Of a DNA stretch of 29,061 nt, positions 7,749-16,112 are shown in pieces (within the stretch, counting starts at the first letter, position 1; the number at the start of each line of letters is the position of its first letter). The stretch is from positions 1-29,061 of the forward strand of contig DATEHQ010000151.1 of assembly GCA_035279525.1 (NCBI GenBank), in the 5' to 3' direction. The stretch is from DATEHQ01 sp035279525 (GTDB lineage Bacteria; Chloroflexota; Dormibacteria; Dormibacterales; Dormibacteraceae). A program made the position numbers and the translations under genes. The notes beneath the pieces are model-generated. The model was not told where the DNA came from. It saw only the letters and a program-made list of their open reading frames with translations, and ran no database searches.

Positions 7749-8390
7749 ATGCGTTCGGAAACGCATCGCCTCAAGGTGAGCGCCGGCGCGAGGCGCGTCG
7801 CGCTGCGGAGGTCGGGCGGGGCCTGCGAGGGCTGCGGCCTCGAGTGGCCGTGGACCCTCTACCTCTTCCGGATCGATGATGTGCTTGCGGCGGCGGCGTC
7901 CAACCTGACGGTTCTCTGTCCGTCGTGCTCGAGCGGCCGGGTCGGGCCGTTCGCTCCGCTGGTGCTCGAACCCACCCTTCGTGAGCGTCTCCGCGGGGCC
8001 AACAACCGCCGCACTGGTGCGGTGAGCCTCACGCCGGCGCGGCGCAAGCGGCTTGTCGCGGCACGCGGTTCGCGGTGCGAGATCTGCGCGGTTCCCGCCG
8101 GCGAGCGCCAGCTGGACGTGCATCACCGGCTAGGCATCCTGCGGGGCGGCGATGACGATGAGGCGAACCTCATGGTCCTGTGCTTCGTCTGCCATCACCA
8201 CCTGCAGCAGTGCGGCACGGGCTGCGGCCGGTGGGCGAGAAAGCCGGCGTCCATCTGCCGCCATTGCGAGACCCGACACCGTCTCGAGCGGCGCTACCCG
8301 AACGCGACCTGGGACGAGATCAAGGCTCGCTTCCCGGCGCTCATGGCGGGTTGGCCGCCTGGTTACGAGCCTCGTCCGGTCAGTCGGTGA
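7749..8390 (+). CDS. HNH endonuclease-like protein with duplicated zinc-finger modules
   Basis: This 213-residue protein carries a convincing HNH/McrA-like module: C110-x2-C113, DVHH at 123-126, N140 and CFVCHHH (C145, C148, H149), a zinc-binding beta-beta-alpha nuclease fold. An N-terminal copy, CEGCG (C26, C29) with NLTVLCPSC (N52, C57, C60), keeps the zinc cysteines and asparagine. It has WTLYLFRID where the catalytic DVHH should be, so it is probably structural. A third cysteine group (C155, C159, C170, C173) follows. The start is the ATG at 7749, with only weak upstream AAG; a TATCCT lies 13 bases before it. No methylase or restriction partner is adjacent. It could be a nuclease or a DNA-binding protein. 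Confidence 0.78.
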   Translation: MRSETHRLKVSAGARRVALRRSGGACEGCGLEWPWTLYLFRIDDVLAAAASNLTVLCPSCSSGRVGPFAPLVLEPTLRERLRGANNRRTGAVSLTPARRKRLVAARGSRCEICAVPAGERQLDVHHRLGILRGGDDDEANLMVLCFVCHHHLQQCGTGCGRWARKPASICRHCETRHRLERRYPNATWDEIKARFPALMAGWPPGYEPRPVSR

Positions 8391-8393
8391 GCG

Positions 8394-9908
8394 CTACTGC
8401 GGGGTATGCCGCAGCCGCCAGGTGGTGTCTTGCGATTCCATCAAGGCCGCGCCTGGAACTTGCTGGCATGGACACGTCTCGTGCAGGGTCGCGAAGACTG
8501 GTTCCGCGCCGGCCGTCCAGTGCGCGATGCCATACAGGTGCGGTCCCACCGCCTCGTCGTGATGCATGTTCTGCATCCCGTTGGTGTAGAAGCTGTGCAA
8601 AGGCAGCGGCGGCACAGGAAAGGGTGCGGTGACGTGGATGGTCTCGGTCGTATCGCCGAAGTCGACGTTCACGCTCATGCCATCGACCACGGCGCTCGGA
8701 TCGGCGGAGTCGCCGGCGTCGAGGTCCATCGAGACGTCCTGGACCGAGAACGGGCGGTTGACGGTGAAAGACACCGTGTACGGGATGCCGGCGATCCACT
8801 TGAAAGATCCGTATTTGAGGTCCCCGATCGCGGGCGCGAACTTCAACGGAACGGCGGTCACCGCGTCGAGCTCGATGCCCTTGGCCGCGGCGCTGAGATG
8901 GATACCTTCACCGAACTCGAAATCGAGGGTGGTCATGAAATCGAGCTGGAATCGCAGGCACTTCACGACGCCCGACTCGAGTCCTGCCACGTCCAGGTGC
9001 TGAAGGATCGAGGCATGCCCCTGCGCCCATTCGATCCAGCGGATGACCCGCAGCCCGTCGACCGCGCTGGGCAACGAGCGGCAGTTGGTCAAAGCGGTCT
9101 GCGACGCGGTCTGGAGCACCAGCGCGATCTTTGTGTACAGCGTGTCGGCAAGGTCTGGACGGCCCGCGGCGATCGCGAGCGGTCCGAACGCGAGGATCTG
9201 CTGATAGATCAGGTCGAGGAGCGGGAGGTTTGGCGACTGACCGAGCTCACCCGTGAGCTCGGCGTCCCAACCAAGCAACAGCGGGATGACGTTCTGTCCG
9301 ACCGCCTGAGCCTGCTCCACCTGGTCCTGCGGCGCCGTCGGCGGGCGGCCGGCCGCCTGTGAGCTCGCGTCGCCGCTGGTGCCGGCTCCCACGCCGGCGC
9401 CACTGAAATGCCAGACCGTCAGGGTGAGCGTTGCACCTCCGCTCGCCTTCATCAGGTGAAGCTCCGCGCCGTTGTGGCGGAAACCGAAGCCGTAAGCCTT
9501 CATGCCGCCCGGCGGCCCTGCGGGCAGCGTGATCTTCAAGGTCGCCGGCTCGACCAGCAACAGGCCGTCAGGGCCGAGCTGCACGCCGGCCAGCAGGCCG
9601 CCACTGAGCGGGAGCGCGGTCACCGAAGTGAGCGGTGTCACTGTGACGGTGTGCGAGCTGAGCAAGGCTCCGGGTGGAATCACCAGCGTCATCGCCGCGC
9701 CGGAGGCCGAGCCGGCAGTGACCTGGCCGCCGGCCGGGCCGATCACGGCCCTGGCGGCCCTCGACAGGTCGGCCGTCACCTGCACCGTCAAGGGGTTCGG
9801 GGTCGCGAGCGAACCCTTCGTGATCTGAGCGCTCGGGTTGGCGGACGCTCCGCCGCACGCAACACTCAGGAGGATGAAGGCGCCCGCGAGGGTGCCGGCA
9901 CGATTCAT
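8394..9908 (-). CDS. Lipoprotein with ZU5-like domain
   Basis: This predicted lipoprotein has 504 residues. It starts at ATG 9908 with a short hydrophobic leader and a lipobox ending LLSVAC followed by GG, so the cysteine should be lipidated and the protein anchored outside the membrane. Residues about 55-135 resemble a ZU5 domain (GPAGGQVTAGSAS, then VIPPGALLSSHTVTVTPL), a beta-sandwich found in surface proteins. The rest, including a low-complexity linker rich in Gly/Ala/Gln and a C-terminal beta-rich part with several cysteines, is unrecognised. The ATG overlaps the glycogen synthase stop as ATGA, which suggests coupling. A TATAGT ends exactly 6 bases before the ATG and could drive a separate leaderless transcript. 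Confidence 0.8.
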   Translation of the reverse strand: MNRAGTLAGAFILLSVACGGASANPSAQITKGSLATPNPLTVQVTADLSRAARAVIGPAGGQVTAGSASGAAMTLVIPPGALLSSHTVTVTPLTSVTALPLSGGLLAGVQLGPDGLLLVEPATLKITLPAGPPGGMKAYGFGFRHNGAELHLMKASGGATLTLTVWHFSGAGVGAGTSGDASSQAAGRPPTAPQDQVEQAQAVGQNVIPLLLGWDAELTGELGQSPNLPLLDLIYQQILAFGPLAIAAGRPDLADTLYTKIALVLQTASQTALTNCRSLPSAVDGLRVIRWIEWAQGHASILQHLDVAGLESGVVKCLRFQLDFMTTLDFEFGEGIHLSAAAKGIELDAVTAVPLKFAPAIGDLKYGSFKWIAGIPYTVSFTVNRPFSVQDVSMDLDAGDSADPSAVVDGMSVNVDFGDTTETIHVTAPFPVPPLPLHSFYTNGMQNMHHDEAVGPHLYGIAHWTAGAEPVFATLHETCPCQQVPGAALMESQDTTWRLRHTPQ

Positions 9909-11164
9909 GCGGGGACTATAAGTGACTCGTAAAGCTCCAGAGTCTTCGCGGCGAGGGCCGGCCAACCGAAGCGCTCGATGACGCGGGCGCGGCCTGCCTT
10001 CCCCATCCCCCCGGCCACGGATGGGTCGCTCAGCACGCGGTCGATGGCCTCCGCGAGGCCGGTGGTGAAGGCATCGGCGTTGGCAGGGTCGAGGTCGACC
10101 AGGAAACCCGTCTCTCCGTCGAGCACGATCTCCGGTATGCCCCCCACCCTCGACGCGACCACAGCCGTCTCACAAGCCATCGCCTCGAGGACGACGAGGC
10201 CGAAAGGCTCATAGATCGAGGGGCAGACGAAGGCTGTCGCGCCGGTGTGGATGTGGATCAGCTCCTCGCGCGAGATGAAGTGGTCGATCCAGACCAGGTT
10301 GCCCCGCTGCGCGCGCACTCGCTCGACCAGGCCGTCGACTTCGGCGGCGATCTCCGGCGTGTCCGGCGAGCTGGCCGCAATCACCACTTGATGGCGCGGG
10401 TCCAGCTCGAGCACCGCGGCCAGAAGCAGCGGTAGACCCTTCTGCCTTGTGATCCGCCCGTTGAAGAATGCGTAGGGGAGGTTCGGGTCGATGCCATATC
10501 TGCGCAGGGTGTCAGGCGATGAGATCGGCCGGTAGACCTGGGGATCGATCCCGTTGTGGATGACGTGAACGCGCTGAGGCTCGACCGTTGGATAGCAGCT
10601 CAAAAGGTCGCGACGGACGCCTTGCGATACGGCGATCACGCCGTCCGCGGCTTCGATCGCCGTGCGCTCGCAAAAGAGCGAAAGCGCGTAACCGCCGCCG
10701 AGCTGCTCGGCCTTCCAGGGGCGCAGCGGCTCGAGGCTGTGGATTGTCATCACATGTGGAATCGACCACATGAGCTTGGCCAGGTGGCCGCCGAGGTTCG
10801 CGTACCAGGTGTGACTGTGGGCGATGCCCGCGCCTTTGACGCCGGCCGCCATCGCGAGGTCGATCGACATCGCCTGGAGCGCGCCCGATTCGGGCCTGGG
10901 CTCGGAAAGCCTGTCCCACGGACCGTAGCTGTGGACGCCGGGCTCGCCGCGCGGCGCGCCCCAGCAGTGGACGCTGACGTCTGCCAGCCGGCGGAGCTCA
11001 CGGACGAGGTACTCGACGTGTGTCCCGGCACCGCCGTAGACCTCGGGCGGATACTCCCGCGTCAGGAGCGCGACATTGAGCTTGGGCGTGGGCGCGATTG
11101 TAAGTTCATCGGTCGCGTGGTCGGGCCTGCGCACCTCCGGGCTGCGCGCCAAACTCTCAGTCAC
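9905..11164 (-). CDS. glgA: Glycogen synthase, Corynebacterium family (GT4; GlgA/GlgM-like)
   Basis: This cytoplasmic GT-B glycosyltransferase of 419 residues belongs to the actinobacterial glycogen synthase group. Some members are now called GlgM because they make maltose 1-phosphate from ADP-glucose and glucose 1-phosphate. The N-terminal signature NVALLTREYPPEVYGGAGTH is diagnostic. The donor-site features are FFNGRITRQKGLPLLLAA and the catalytic YEPFGLVVLEAMA region with its conserved glutamates. The GTG at 11164 starts only 3 bases from the divergent gluconokinase ATG and has no convincing ribosome site. GTG at the VRRPD codon is an alternative. No glgC, glgE or glgB lies in the window. 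The protein ends by overlapping the lipoprotein gene. Confidence 0.92.
   Translation of the reverse strand: MTESLARSPEVRRPDHATDELTIAPTPKLNVALLTREYPPEVYGGAGTHVEYLVRELRRLADVSVHCWGAPRGEPGVHSYGPWDRLSEPRPESGALQAMSIDLAMAAGVKGAGIAHSHTWYANLGGHLAKLMWSIPHVMTIHSLEPLRPWKAEQLGGGYALSLFCERTAIEAADGVIAVSQGVRRDLLSCYPTVEPQRVHVIHNGIDPQVYRPISSPDTLRRYGIDPNLPYAFFNGRITRQKGLPLLLAAVLELDPRHQVVIAASSPDTPEIAAEVDGLVERVRAQRGNLVWIDHFISREELIHIHTGATAFVCPSIYEPFGLVVLEAMACETAVVASRVGGIPEIVLDGETGFLVDLDPANADAFTTGLAEAIDRVLSDPSVAGGMGKAGRARVIERFGWPALAAKTLELYESLIVPA
9915..9920 (-). promoter_or_regulatory. Candidate internal -10 (TATAGT) for the lipoprotein gene
   Basis: On the minus strand TATAGT is followed by 6 bases (CCCCGC) and then the lipoprotein ATG. 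It lies inside the last codons of the glycogen synthase. If active, transcription would start on the A of ATG and give a leaderless mRNA independent of the upstream gene. No consensus -35 was seen. Confidence 0.45.
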
Positions 11165-11166
11165 TC

Positions 11167-11685
11167 ATGACTTTCGGACGTGACTCCATGGTGCTCGTGG
11201 TCATGGGCGTGGCCGGCTCGGGGAAGACGACCGTCGGCTCGCTGCTCGCCCGCCGTCTCGGCCGGCAGTTCCAGGAGGGTGACTCGCTGCATCCCCGGTC
11301 GAACGTCGAGAAGATGCGGGTCGGGCGTTCGCTCACCGACGAGGATCGGGCACCGTGGCTCGAGCGAGTGGCCGGATGGATCGACGAGCGGCTCGATGCC
11401 GGTGGCAGCGGCGTCGTCACATGCTCGGCGTTGAAGCGGTCCTACCGCGACCTGCTCAATCGCCGCGGCTCAGGAGTCGTGTTCGTGTTTCTCGATGTTT
11501 CGAAGGAGCTCGCCTCCGAGAGGCTGCGCGCGCGCCAGGGTCACTTCATGCCGGCGGCGATGCTCGACAGCCAGTTCGCGGACCTGGAGCGGCCGGGGGC
11601 GCGGGAGCCGGTGATCTCTGTCGACGCCAGTCAGCCGCCCGAGTCGATCGTCGAACAGGTTCTATCGCTTCGCCTGGATCGGTGA
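11167..11685 (+). CDS. gntK: Gluconokinase
   Basis: This is an ATP-dependent gluconate kinase that makes 6-phosphogluconate for the pentose phosphate or Entner-Doudoroff route. The 172-residue protein has Walker A GVAGSGKT at 14-21, then the family stretch GDSLHPRSNVEKM and LTDEDRAPWL, the CSALKRSYRD motif, and GHFMPAAMLDSQFADLE near the C-terminus, all typical of GntK. Start choice is open. ATG 11167 gives an extra MTFGRDS, while ATG 11188 begins at MVLVVMGVAG, where many homologues start, and leaves more room for a promoter. It diverges from the glycogen synthase, so carbon storage and gluconate use may share control. It ends 10 bases from the convergent M23 peptidase gene. Confidence 0.93.
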   Translation: MTFGRDSMVLVVMGVAGSGKTTVGSLLARRLGRQFQEGDSLHPRSNVEKMRVGRSLTDEDRAPWLERVAGWIDERLDAGGSGVVTCSALKRSYRDLLNRRGSGVVFVFLDVSKELASERLRARQGHFMPAAMLDSQFADLERPGAREPVISVDASQPPESIVEQVLSLRLDR

Positions 11686-11704
11686 AAGGCCTCGGTCAGG
11701 CCTT
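11686..11704. terminator. Hairpin between convergent gntK and M23 peptidase genes
   Basis: AAGGCCT and AGGCCTT form a perfect 7-base-pair stem with a CGGTC loop, starting right after the gntK stop and covering the peptidase stop. There is no T-tract on either side, so a bidirectional terminator role is only plausible. Confidence 0.4.
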
Positions 11705-12958
11705 GAAGGCGGACGGCGGACCCGGCGGCAAGAACAACGTCGGGTCCACGGGCTTCTGGTTCATGCGCAGCTCGAAATGCAGGTGCGGACCGGTCGAGTT
11801 CCCGGTCGATCCCTCCATCCCGATCGGCTGTCCCTGGGTGACCGTCTGACCGACCTTGACGAGCGCCGTCGAGAGGTGGCCGTAAAGGGTGTCCAGCCCG
11901 CCTGAGTGGGCGATCACGACGTAGTTGCCGTAGCCGGTTGTGGTGGCGCCGACCAGGGCCACGACGCCGTCGTCCGCCGCGAAGACCGGTGAGCCGAAGG
12001 GCTCCACCAGGTCGATCCCGGTGTGGAAGTGAGGATATCCACCGAACGGCGGCTCCAGCACGAGCTTGCTCGGACCAAACGGCTGCGAGATCACGGCTTG
12101 CGGTTCGGGCCAGATGAAGCGGTACCTGGTCGAGTGTCCCGTGCTTGGCGCGATCTGGCCCACGGTGTTCGACTGACTCCACACCTCCACCTGCGTCCAG
12201 ACCGCCTGCATGGCGGACGCGATCAGCGCGTCCTGCTGCTGGGTCAGCATGTCCGTGATCTCCTGAGCCAGCCTGGCCGACTGGGTGCTCAGCTGATAGA
12301 GCTCTGAGCGTGTCTCCTGGATCTTCGTCTCCAGCTCGGCCATGGACTTCTCCTGCTCCTTCTGCAGAGATTCCAGCTGCGCCAGCTCCGCGTCGAGCTG
12401 GTCCCGCTGCGTCACCTGCTCGGCGCGCGCGTCCTGCTCCTTCTGGCGCTCGGCCTGCTGTTCGGCGAGATCGCGCTGCAGGGACGATTTCACCTCTGAA
12501 GCACGTGAACCGGCCACGTTCATGTCGGCGACGCGGGTGAACAGGTCGCCGAGGCTGTTGGCCTGGCCGAGCACGACCAGCACGGACGTCGGAGAGACGT
12601 AGATGGCGTGGGCCAGCTGGCTCACCTGCCGGCGCTCGGCGTCGATCCTCAAACCGAGGTAAGCCTCGCGCTGCTGGGCCGCAGCAATCTGCACGTCGAG
12701 GTCGGCGATCTTCGCCTGCACGCCGGCGATCTGCGCGTTGAGCGTCTGCTGCTGCGCTGCGTTGTCCTGGAGCGACTGCCGAAGCTGCTCTTGGGCCGCG
12801 ATGGCGTCCGCGAGGTTGCTGCTGAGCTGAGTCCGGACCTGGTCGATCAGCGCCTGCTGCTGGAGCGGGTCGGGCGGGTTTCCACCCGCGGTCGCGCCGT
12901 TCGTGCCGAGCACGAAGGCCACCATCACAAGGAAGAAGACGAGGCTGAAACGCCTCAT
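11696..12958 (-). CDS. Coiled-coil M23 (LytM) peptidase, probable FtsEX-controlled murein hydrolase
   Basis: This secreted or membrane-anchored peptidoglycan endopeptidase has 420 residues. Residues 1-25 form a signal sequence. Residues about 35-118 and 150-250 are long Gln/Glu/Ala-rich coiled coils. Residues about 285-405 form the LytM domain with the zinc site H312, D316 (HTGID) and H394 (HLHF), plus H361 (YGHLS); all catalytic residues are present. The layout, coiled coil plus LytM, matches E. coli EnvC and functionally resembles PcsB and RipC, which FtsEX activates. Unlike EnvC, which lacks catalytic residues, this protein should cleave directly. Its ATG overlaps the ftsX stop as ATGA, so it is co-translated with the transporter. 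Confidence 0.93.
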   Translation of the reverse strand: MRRFSLVFFLVMVAFVLGTNGATAGGNPPDPLQQQALIDQVRTQLSSNLADAIAAQEQLRQSLQDNAAQQQTLNAQIAGVQAKIADLDVQIAAAQQREAYLGLRIDAERRQVSQLAHAIYVSPTSVLVVLGQANSLGDLFTRVADMNVAGSRASEVKSSLQRDLAEQQAERQKEQDARAEQVTQRDQLDAELAQLESLQKEQEKSMAELETKIQETRSELYQLSTQSARLAQEITDMLTQQQDALIASAMQAVWTQVEVWSQSNTVGQIAPSTGHSTRYRFIWPEPQAVISQPFGPSKLVLEPPFGGYPHFHTGIDLVEPFGSPVFAADDGVVALVGATTTGYGNYVVIAHSGGLDTLYGHLSTALVKVGQTVTQGQPIGMEGSTGNSTGPHLHFELRMNQKPVDPTLFLPPGPPSAFKA

Positions 12959-13902
12959 GTTTCCATGTGCCTCCGCATGCTCAGCACAGACGATGCCGAA
13001 CCGAGGCCGAGTCCCGCGGCGAAGATCAGGCCAGCGCCAAGCGCCGCCACCACCGAGGTGACTCCGGGCGCGAACTGCGTGAAGGTCGTGGAACCCTGAG
13101 TGATCCCGGCCATCACCAGGGCGAAGGTGACCAGGCCCGCCACCGCCCCGGCCAGGGCGCCGGTGATGGCGCCTTCTACGATGAAGGGCGCCCGCACCAT
13201 CCAGCGGGGCGCGCCGACGAGCTGCATGATCTTGATCTCGTCTCGGCGCGCATGGATCGCGGCCCGGATGCTGTTGACGGTCACGGTCACCGCCACGAAG
13301 CCGAGCAAGCTCAGGAATGCGACTCCGGCCACGCCGAGGGCGAAGAGCACGGTCTGAATCCGCTGGTAGGCGCCCTGGTCGTACGAGCTCGGGTATGCGG
13401 GGTCGACCGCCACGTCACTGCTGGCCATCGAGTTGACCGCCGAGACGTCGTCGATGGTCTTGATCTGGGCGTCCAGGCTCGCCGGGAACGGGTTGCTGTC
13501 GCTGGCGCCCGCGAGCTGCGTCAGCCCGGGGATCGCCCGGGCCCGGGACAGCGCGTCGGCCTTCGACGTGTACGTGACCTTCGCGACGCGCGGGTCGTTC
13601 GCGAGCCGCGTCCACAGCGCCACGACCTGCGCGGAGGTTGCATCGTCCCGCAGGTACACGTGCAGCAACGAGGCCTGGCGGGCTTCGATCTGCTCGAGAT
13701 TGGTGACCGCGAACCCGGCAAGGCCGACGAGCCCCGCGAGCAGCAAAAGGAGCGTCATCGAGCCGAGTGCCGGCGTGGTGCTCGAGATGTTGCGCAGCCA
13801 GTTGCGCGCCGCGCCGCCGAAGACGAAGCGGAGGACGTTCGCCGCCATCACCCGCAGCCGGTTTCGGCGCTGGATCGGGCGCTTCACGACGTCGCGATCC
13901 AT
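12955..13902 (-). CDS. ftsX: Cell division ABC transporter permease FtsX
   Basis: This membrane subunit of the FtsEX complex carries ATP-driven conformational change to an extracellular murein hydrolase. From ATG 13902 it is 315 residues. A cytoplasmic N-terminus is followed by TM1 (about 47-67), a large extracellular domain (about 70-180) and three further membrane helices (about 185-210, 240-265, 280-305), the standard FtsX topology. The cytoplasmic loop RRDEIKIMQLVGAPRWMVR before TM3 is the conserved FtsX/MacB-type coupling region. Other possible starts are GTG 13887, which overlaps the ftsE stop as GTGA like other genes here, and ATG 13848 (MAANVLRF). It is flanked by ftsE and the M23 peptidase in one overlapping operon. 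Confidence 0.95.
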   Translation of the reverse strand: MDRDVVKRPIQRRNRLRVMAANVLRFVFGGAARNWLRNISSTTPALGSMTLLLLLAGLVGLAGFAVTNLEQIEARQASLLHVYLRDDATSAQVVALWTRLANDPRVAKVTYTSKADALSRARAIPGLTQLAGASDSNPFPASLDAQIKTIDDVSAVNSMASSDVAVDPAYPSSYDQGAYQRIQTVLFALGVAGVAFLSLLGFVAVTVTVNSIRAAIHARRDEIKIMQLVGAPRWMVRAPFIVEGAITGALAGAVAGLVTFALVMAGITQGSTTFTQFAPGVTSVVAALGAGLIFAAGLGLGSASSVLSMRRHMET

Positions 13903-14597
13903 GCGATCTTGCCGGCCTTGCCCGCGGGCTGGTCGCTGACGAGGCGGCCGCCCACCAGCGTCAGCACCCGACGCTGAAGCCGCTTGAGGATCTCGACGTT
14001 GTGAGTGGCGATCAGGACCGTGATGCCCCACGCGGAGATGTCCTCGAAGAGGTCCATGATCTCCCACGCCGTGTCCATGTCCAGGTTGCCCGTGGGCTCG
14101 TCGGCGATCAAAAGGGGCGGTTGCGCGATGACCGCTCGCGCCACGGCGACGCGCTGCTGCTGCCCACCGGAGAGCTGGTGCGGAAATGCGCCGCGCCGGT
14201 CGCCGAGACCAACCGCCTCCAGCGCATCGAGGGCGCGTTCGGTCGCCTCGTCGTCCGGCACGCGCAGGTCGCCGACCTGGAGCGCGAACGCGACGTTCTC
14301 CAGCGCGGTCAGGTGCGGCAGGAGCTTGTAGTCCTGGAAGACGACCCCGACGCGGCGGCGCAGGTCCGCCACGTGCGACGCCTTGAGTGAGTGGGCGGCG
14401 ATGCCATCGACCCAGACCTCACCCGTGGTCGGGCGGATCTCGCGGTTGATCAGCTTGAGGAGGGTGGTCTTGCCCGCCCCGCTCGGACCCACGAGAAAGC
14501 ACAGCTCACCCGGCTCAAACGCCAGGTAGACGTCGTCGAGCGCAAGGCGAGAGCCGTACGCTCGCGTGACACCCACGAATTCCACGATTGGGCGCAA
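13884..14597 (-). CDS. ftsE: Cell division ABC transporter ATPase FtsE
   Basis: This 237-residue ABC ATPase pairs with FtsX at the division site. Walker A is GPSGAGKTT, the Q-loop lies in VGVVFQDYKLLPHLTALENV (the DYKLLP stretch is a hallmark of FtsE), the signature is LSGGQQQR, Walker B is LLIADEPTGNLD, and the switch histidine is in IATHN. The frame opens at TTG 14597. GTG 14585, giving MEFVGVTRAYG, matches the usual FtsE N-terminus better and is equally possible. Neither start has a clear ribosome site. The 146 bases between it and the upstream co-directional MFS gene hold no obvious terminator, so its promoter is unresolved. Confidence 0.96.
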   Translation of the reverse strand: MRPIVEFVGVTRAYGSRLALDDVYLAFEPGELCFLVGPSGAGKTTLLKLINREIRPTTGEVWVDGIAAHSLKASHVADLRRRVGVVFQDYKLLPHLTALENVAFALQVGDLRVPDDEATERALDALEAVGLGDRRGAFPHQLSGGQQQRVAVARAVIAQPPLLIADEPTGNLDMDTAWEIMDLFEDISAWGITVLIATHNVEILKRLQRRVLTLVGGRLVSDQPAGKAGKIAWIATS

Positions 14598-14743
14598 TAC
14601 GGATGGGATAACCGGGGAAGCGGCGGTTTCCGTCGGATTCTGTGGTTAACCGATGTAAGGACTGGCAAATCTCTCCCAGCGATCCGGCCGCCTTCTGGCG
14701 ACCCTTGGCTCGCGGGGGGAGGAACTGCCTCCGATGCTGCGGC

Positions 14744-15988
14744 CTATCCGGGCTGGGCGGCCGGCCTGCGAGCCGGCAGCCTGGTCGTCAGGAGGGCCGC
14801 CACCAGCGAGACCCCGGCCGAGCTCCACAGCACTGTGTTGAGTCCCTCACGAACCAACAGCGCTCCCGCCAGGGCACCAGTGACCGAGCTGAGGTAGATC
14901 GGCAGCAAGACCAGGTTGAGGGTGGTCGCGCGGCGCTCCTCCGGAACAAAAGTGGCCAGCAGCGCAAAGACCATCGAGATCGCGCTTGCCGTGGCGGCCC
15001 CGAGCGCGACCGCGGCCGCCGTGAGCCAGACCAGGTCGGGCGCGAGCGCAAGCGCGGCAAGGCTGACAGCGGCGAGCAGGCATGCGCAGGCCAGGATGGG
15101 GCGGAAACCAAACCGATCCCCCGCGACGCCGGCCAGCGGAGAGAGAAACGCACCGAGGAGGGCCGAAGCCCCGAACACGATGCCGATCTGGCCGGCCGCG
15201 CCGGAAGTGCCGTGGAGGAGCCTGACCACGAGTAGAGGCAAGAAAGGGTTGGCCATCTGCAGCGCGAAGTAAGCGAGGCCGAATACCGCGAAGATGACGA
15301 GCGTCACGCGTCCGGTGAGCGCGAGGCGCAGGGCCCCGAGAGCGAGGCGCGTGGCCGATCCCGCGGGCGCCGGCTCGTGTCGCTCCTCCCGTGCGAAGAC
15401 GAGCAGGATGATGCCCGCCGCGAGTGACATCGCTGCGTCGAGCGCGAAGAGGGTGTGGAAGTTCAAGACGCCGCGATCGATCAGCCACCCGCCGGCCACC
15501 GGCCCAAGGGCGAAGCCGAGTGACGGAGTCACGCCAAACAGGGAGATCGCAAAGCCCACCCTCGTGTTGGGCGTAACGGCGCGAAGGGCGGTCAGCATCA
15601 CACCGGTGTTGCCGAGCTGAAAGCCGACCAGGAGCAGGGCGAGCGCCGCCTCCCATCTGTTTTGGCCGACCCAGAGGATGGCGAACACGACCATCTCGAC
15701 GAAGGCGCTGCGGGCGATGATCACGATCCGGCCGTAGCGCTCCGCCCACACTCCCCAGTAAGGGACGAGCGGCAGTCCAAACAAGAAAAATGCGGCGTTC
15801 AGGTATCCCGCCCACGCCGGAACCTCAGCGGGCGCTACGTGAACCGTTCCGAGGTACAGGGGCAGGAAGCGGAACACGTGCGAGACGGTGAACGCTTCGA
15901 CCGTCGACGCAATCCCGAACAGGACGAGCAGCGCTATCCAACCGGATGCTCGCCGCTTGGAGCGTGCCGTCGTGATTCCCGCTGACAT
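14744..15988 (-). CDS. Major facilitator superfamily transporter
   Basis: This 414-residue integral membrane protein has about 12 predicted helices in two halves. The motif A-like loop after TM2 reads GVWAERYGRIVI, and the second-half equivalent is GVAGDRFGFRP. The GVTPSLGFALGPVAGGWLIDRG stretch resembles motif C of drug:H+ antiporters, so efflux of a small molecule is the most likely role. The substrate cannot be specified. A TATAGT lies 8 bases before the ATG without a Shine-Dalgarno, which suggests a leaderless or very short leader. It is upstream of ftsE on the same strand but separated by 146 bases, so a functional link to division is not implied. Confidence 0.88.
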   Translation of the reverse strand: MSAGITTARSKRRASGWIALLVLFGIASTVEAFTVSHVFRFLPLYLGTVHVAPAEVPAWAGYLNAAFFLFGLPLVPYWGVWAERYGRIVIIARSAFVEMVVFAILWVGQNRWEAALALLLVGFQLGNTGVMLTALRAVTPNTRVGFAISLFGVTPSLGFALGPVAGGWLIDRGVLNFHTLFALDAAMSLAAGIILLVFAREERHEPAPAGSATRLALGALRLALTGRVTLVIFAVFGLAYFALQMANPFLPLLVVRLLHGTSGAAGQIGIVFGASALLGAFLSPLAGVAGDRFGFRPILACACLLAAVSLAALALAPDLVWLTAAAVALGAATASAISMVFALLATFVPEERRATTLNLVLLPIYLSSVTGALAGALLVREGLNTVLWSSAGVSLVAALLTTRLPARRPAAQPG

Positions 15989-15996
15989 GCCAGCGG

Positions 15997-16002
15997 ACTA
16001 TA
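15997..16002 (-). promoter_or_regulatory. Candidate -10 (TATAGT) for the MFS gene
   Basis: The minus-strand TATAGT ends 8 bases before the ATG at 15988, placing the transcription start within a base or two of the start codon. No -35 consensus is seen. The remaining sequence up to 16112 shows nothing else I can name. Confidence 0.45.
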
Positions 16003-16112
16003 GAGTCCCCGATCGCCCTCCACGATCAGAGGCCGTCACGGCCACTGTGCCGCGCATGCCCTCATGACCTCTGGATGCTAAGGGCCACAGCAAGCTCCGA
16101 TCGTGGCGAGGT

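Noticed and set aside
6771..8126. 451-codon minus-strand frame across the secreted hydrolase and HNH genes
   Set aside because: It spans two unrelated plus-strand genes and a strong terminator, and its composition is typical of antisense GC-rich shadow.
14718..14732. GGAGG-AACTG-CCTCC hairpin near the end of the MFS gene
   Set aside because: Short stem with no T-tract on the minus strand and only C/G following; not a credible intrinsic terminator.
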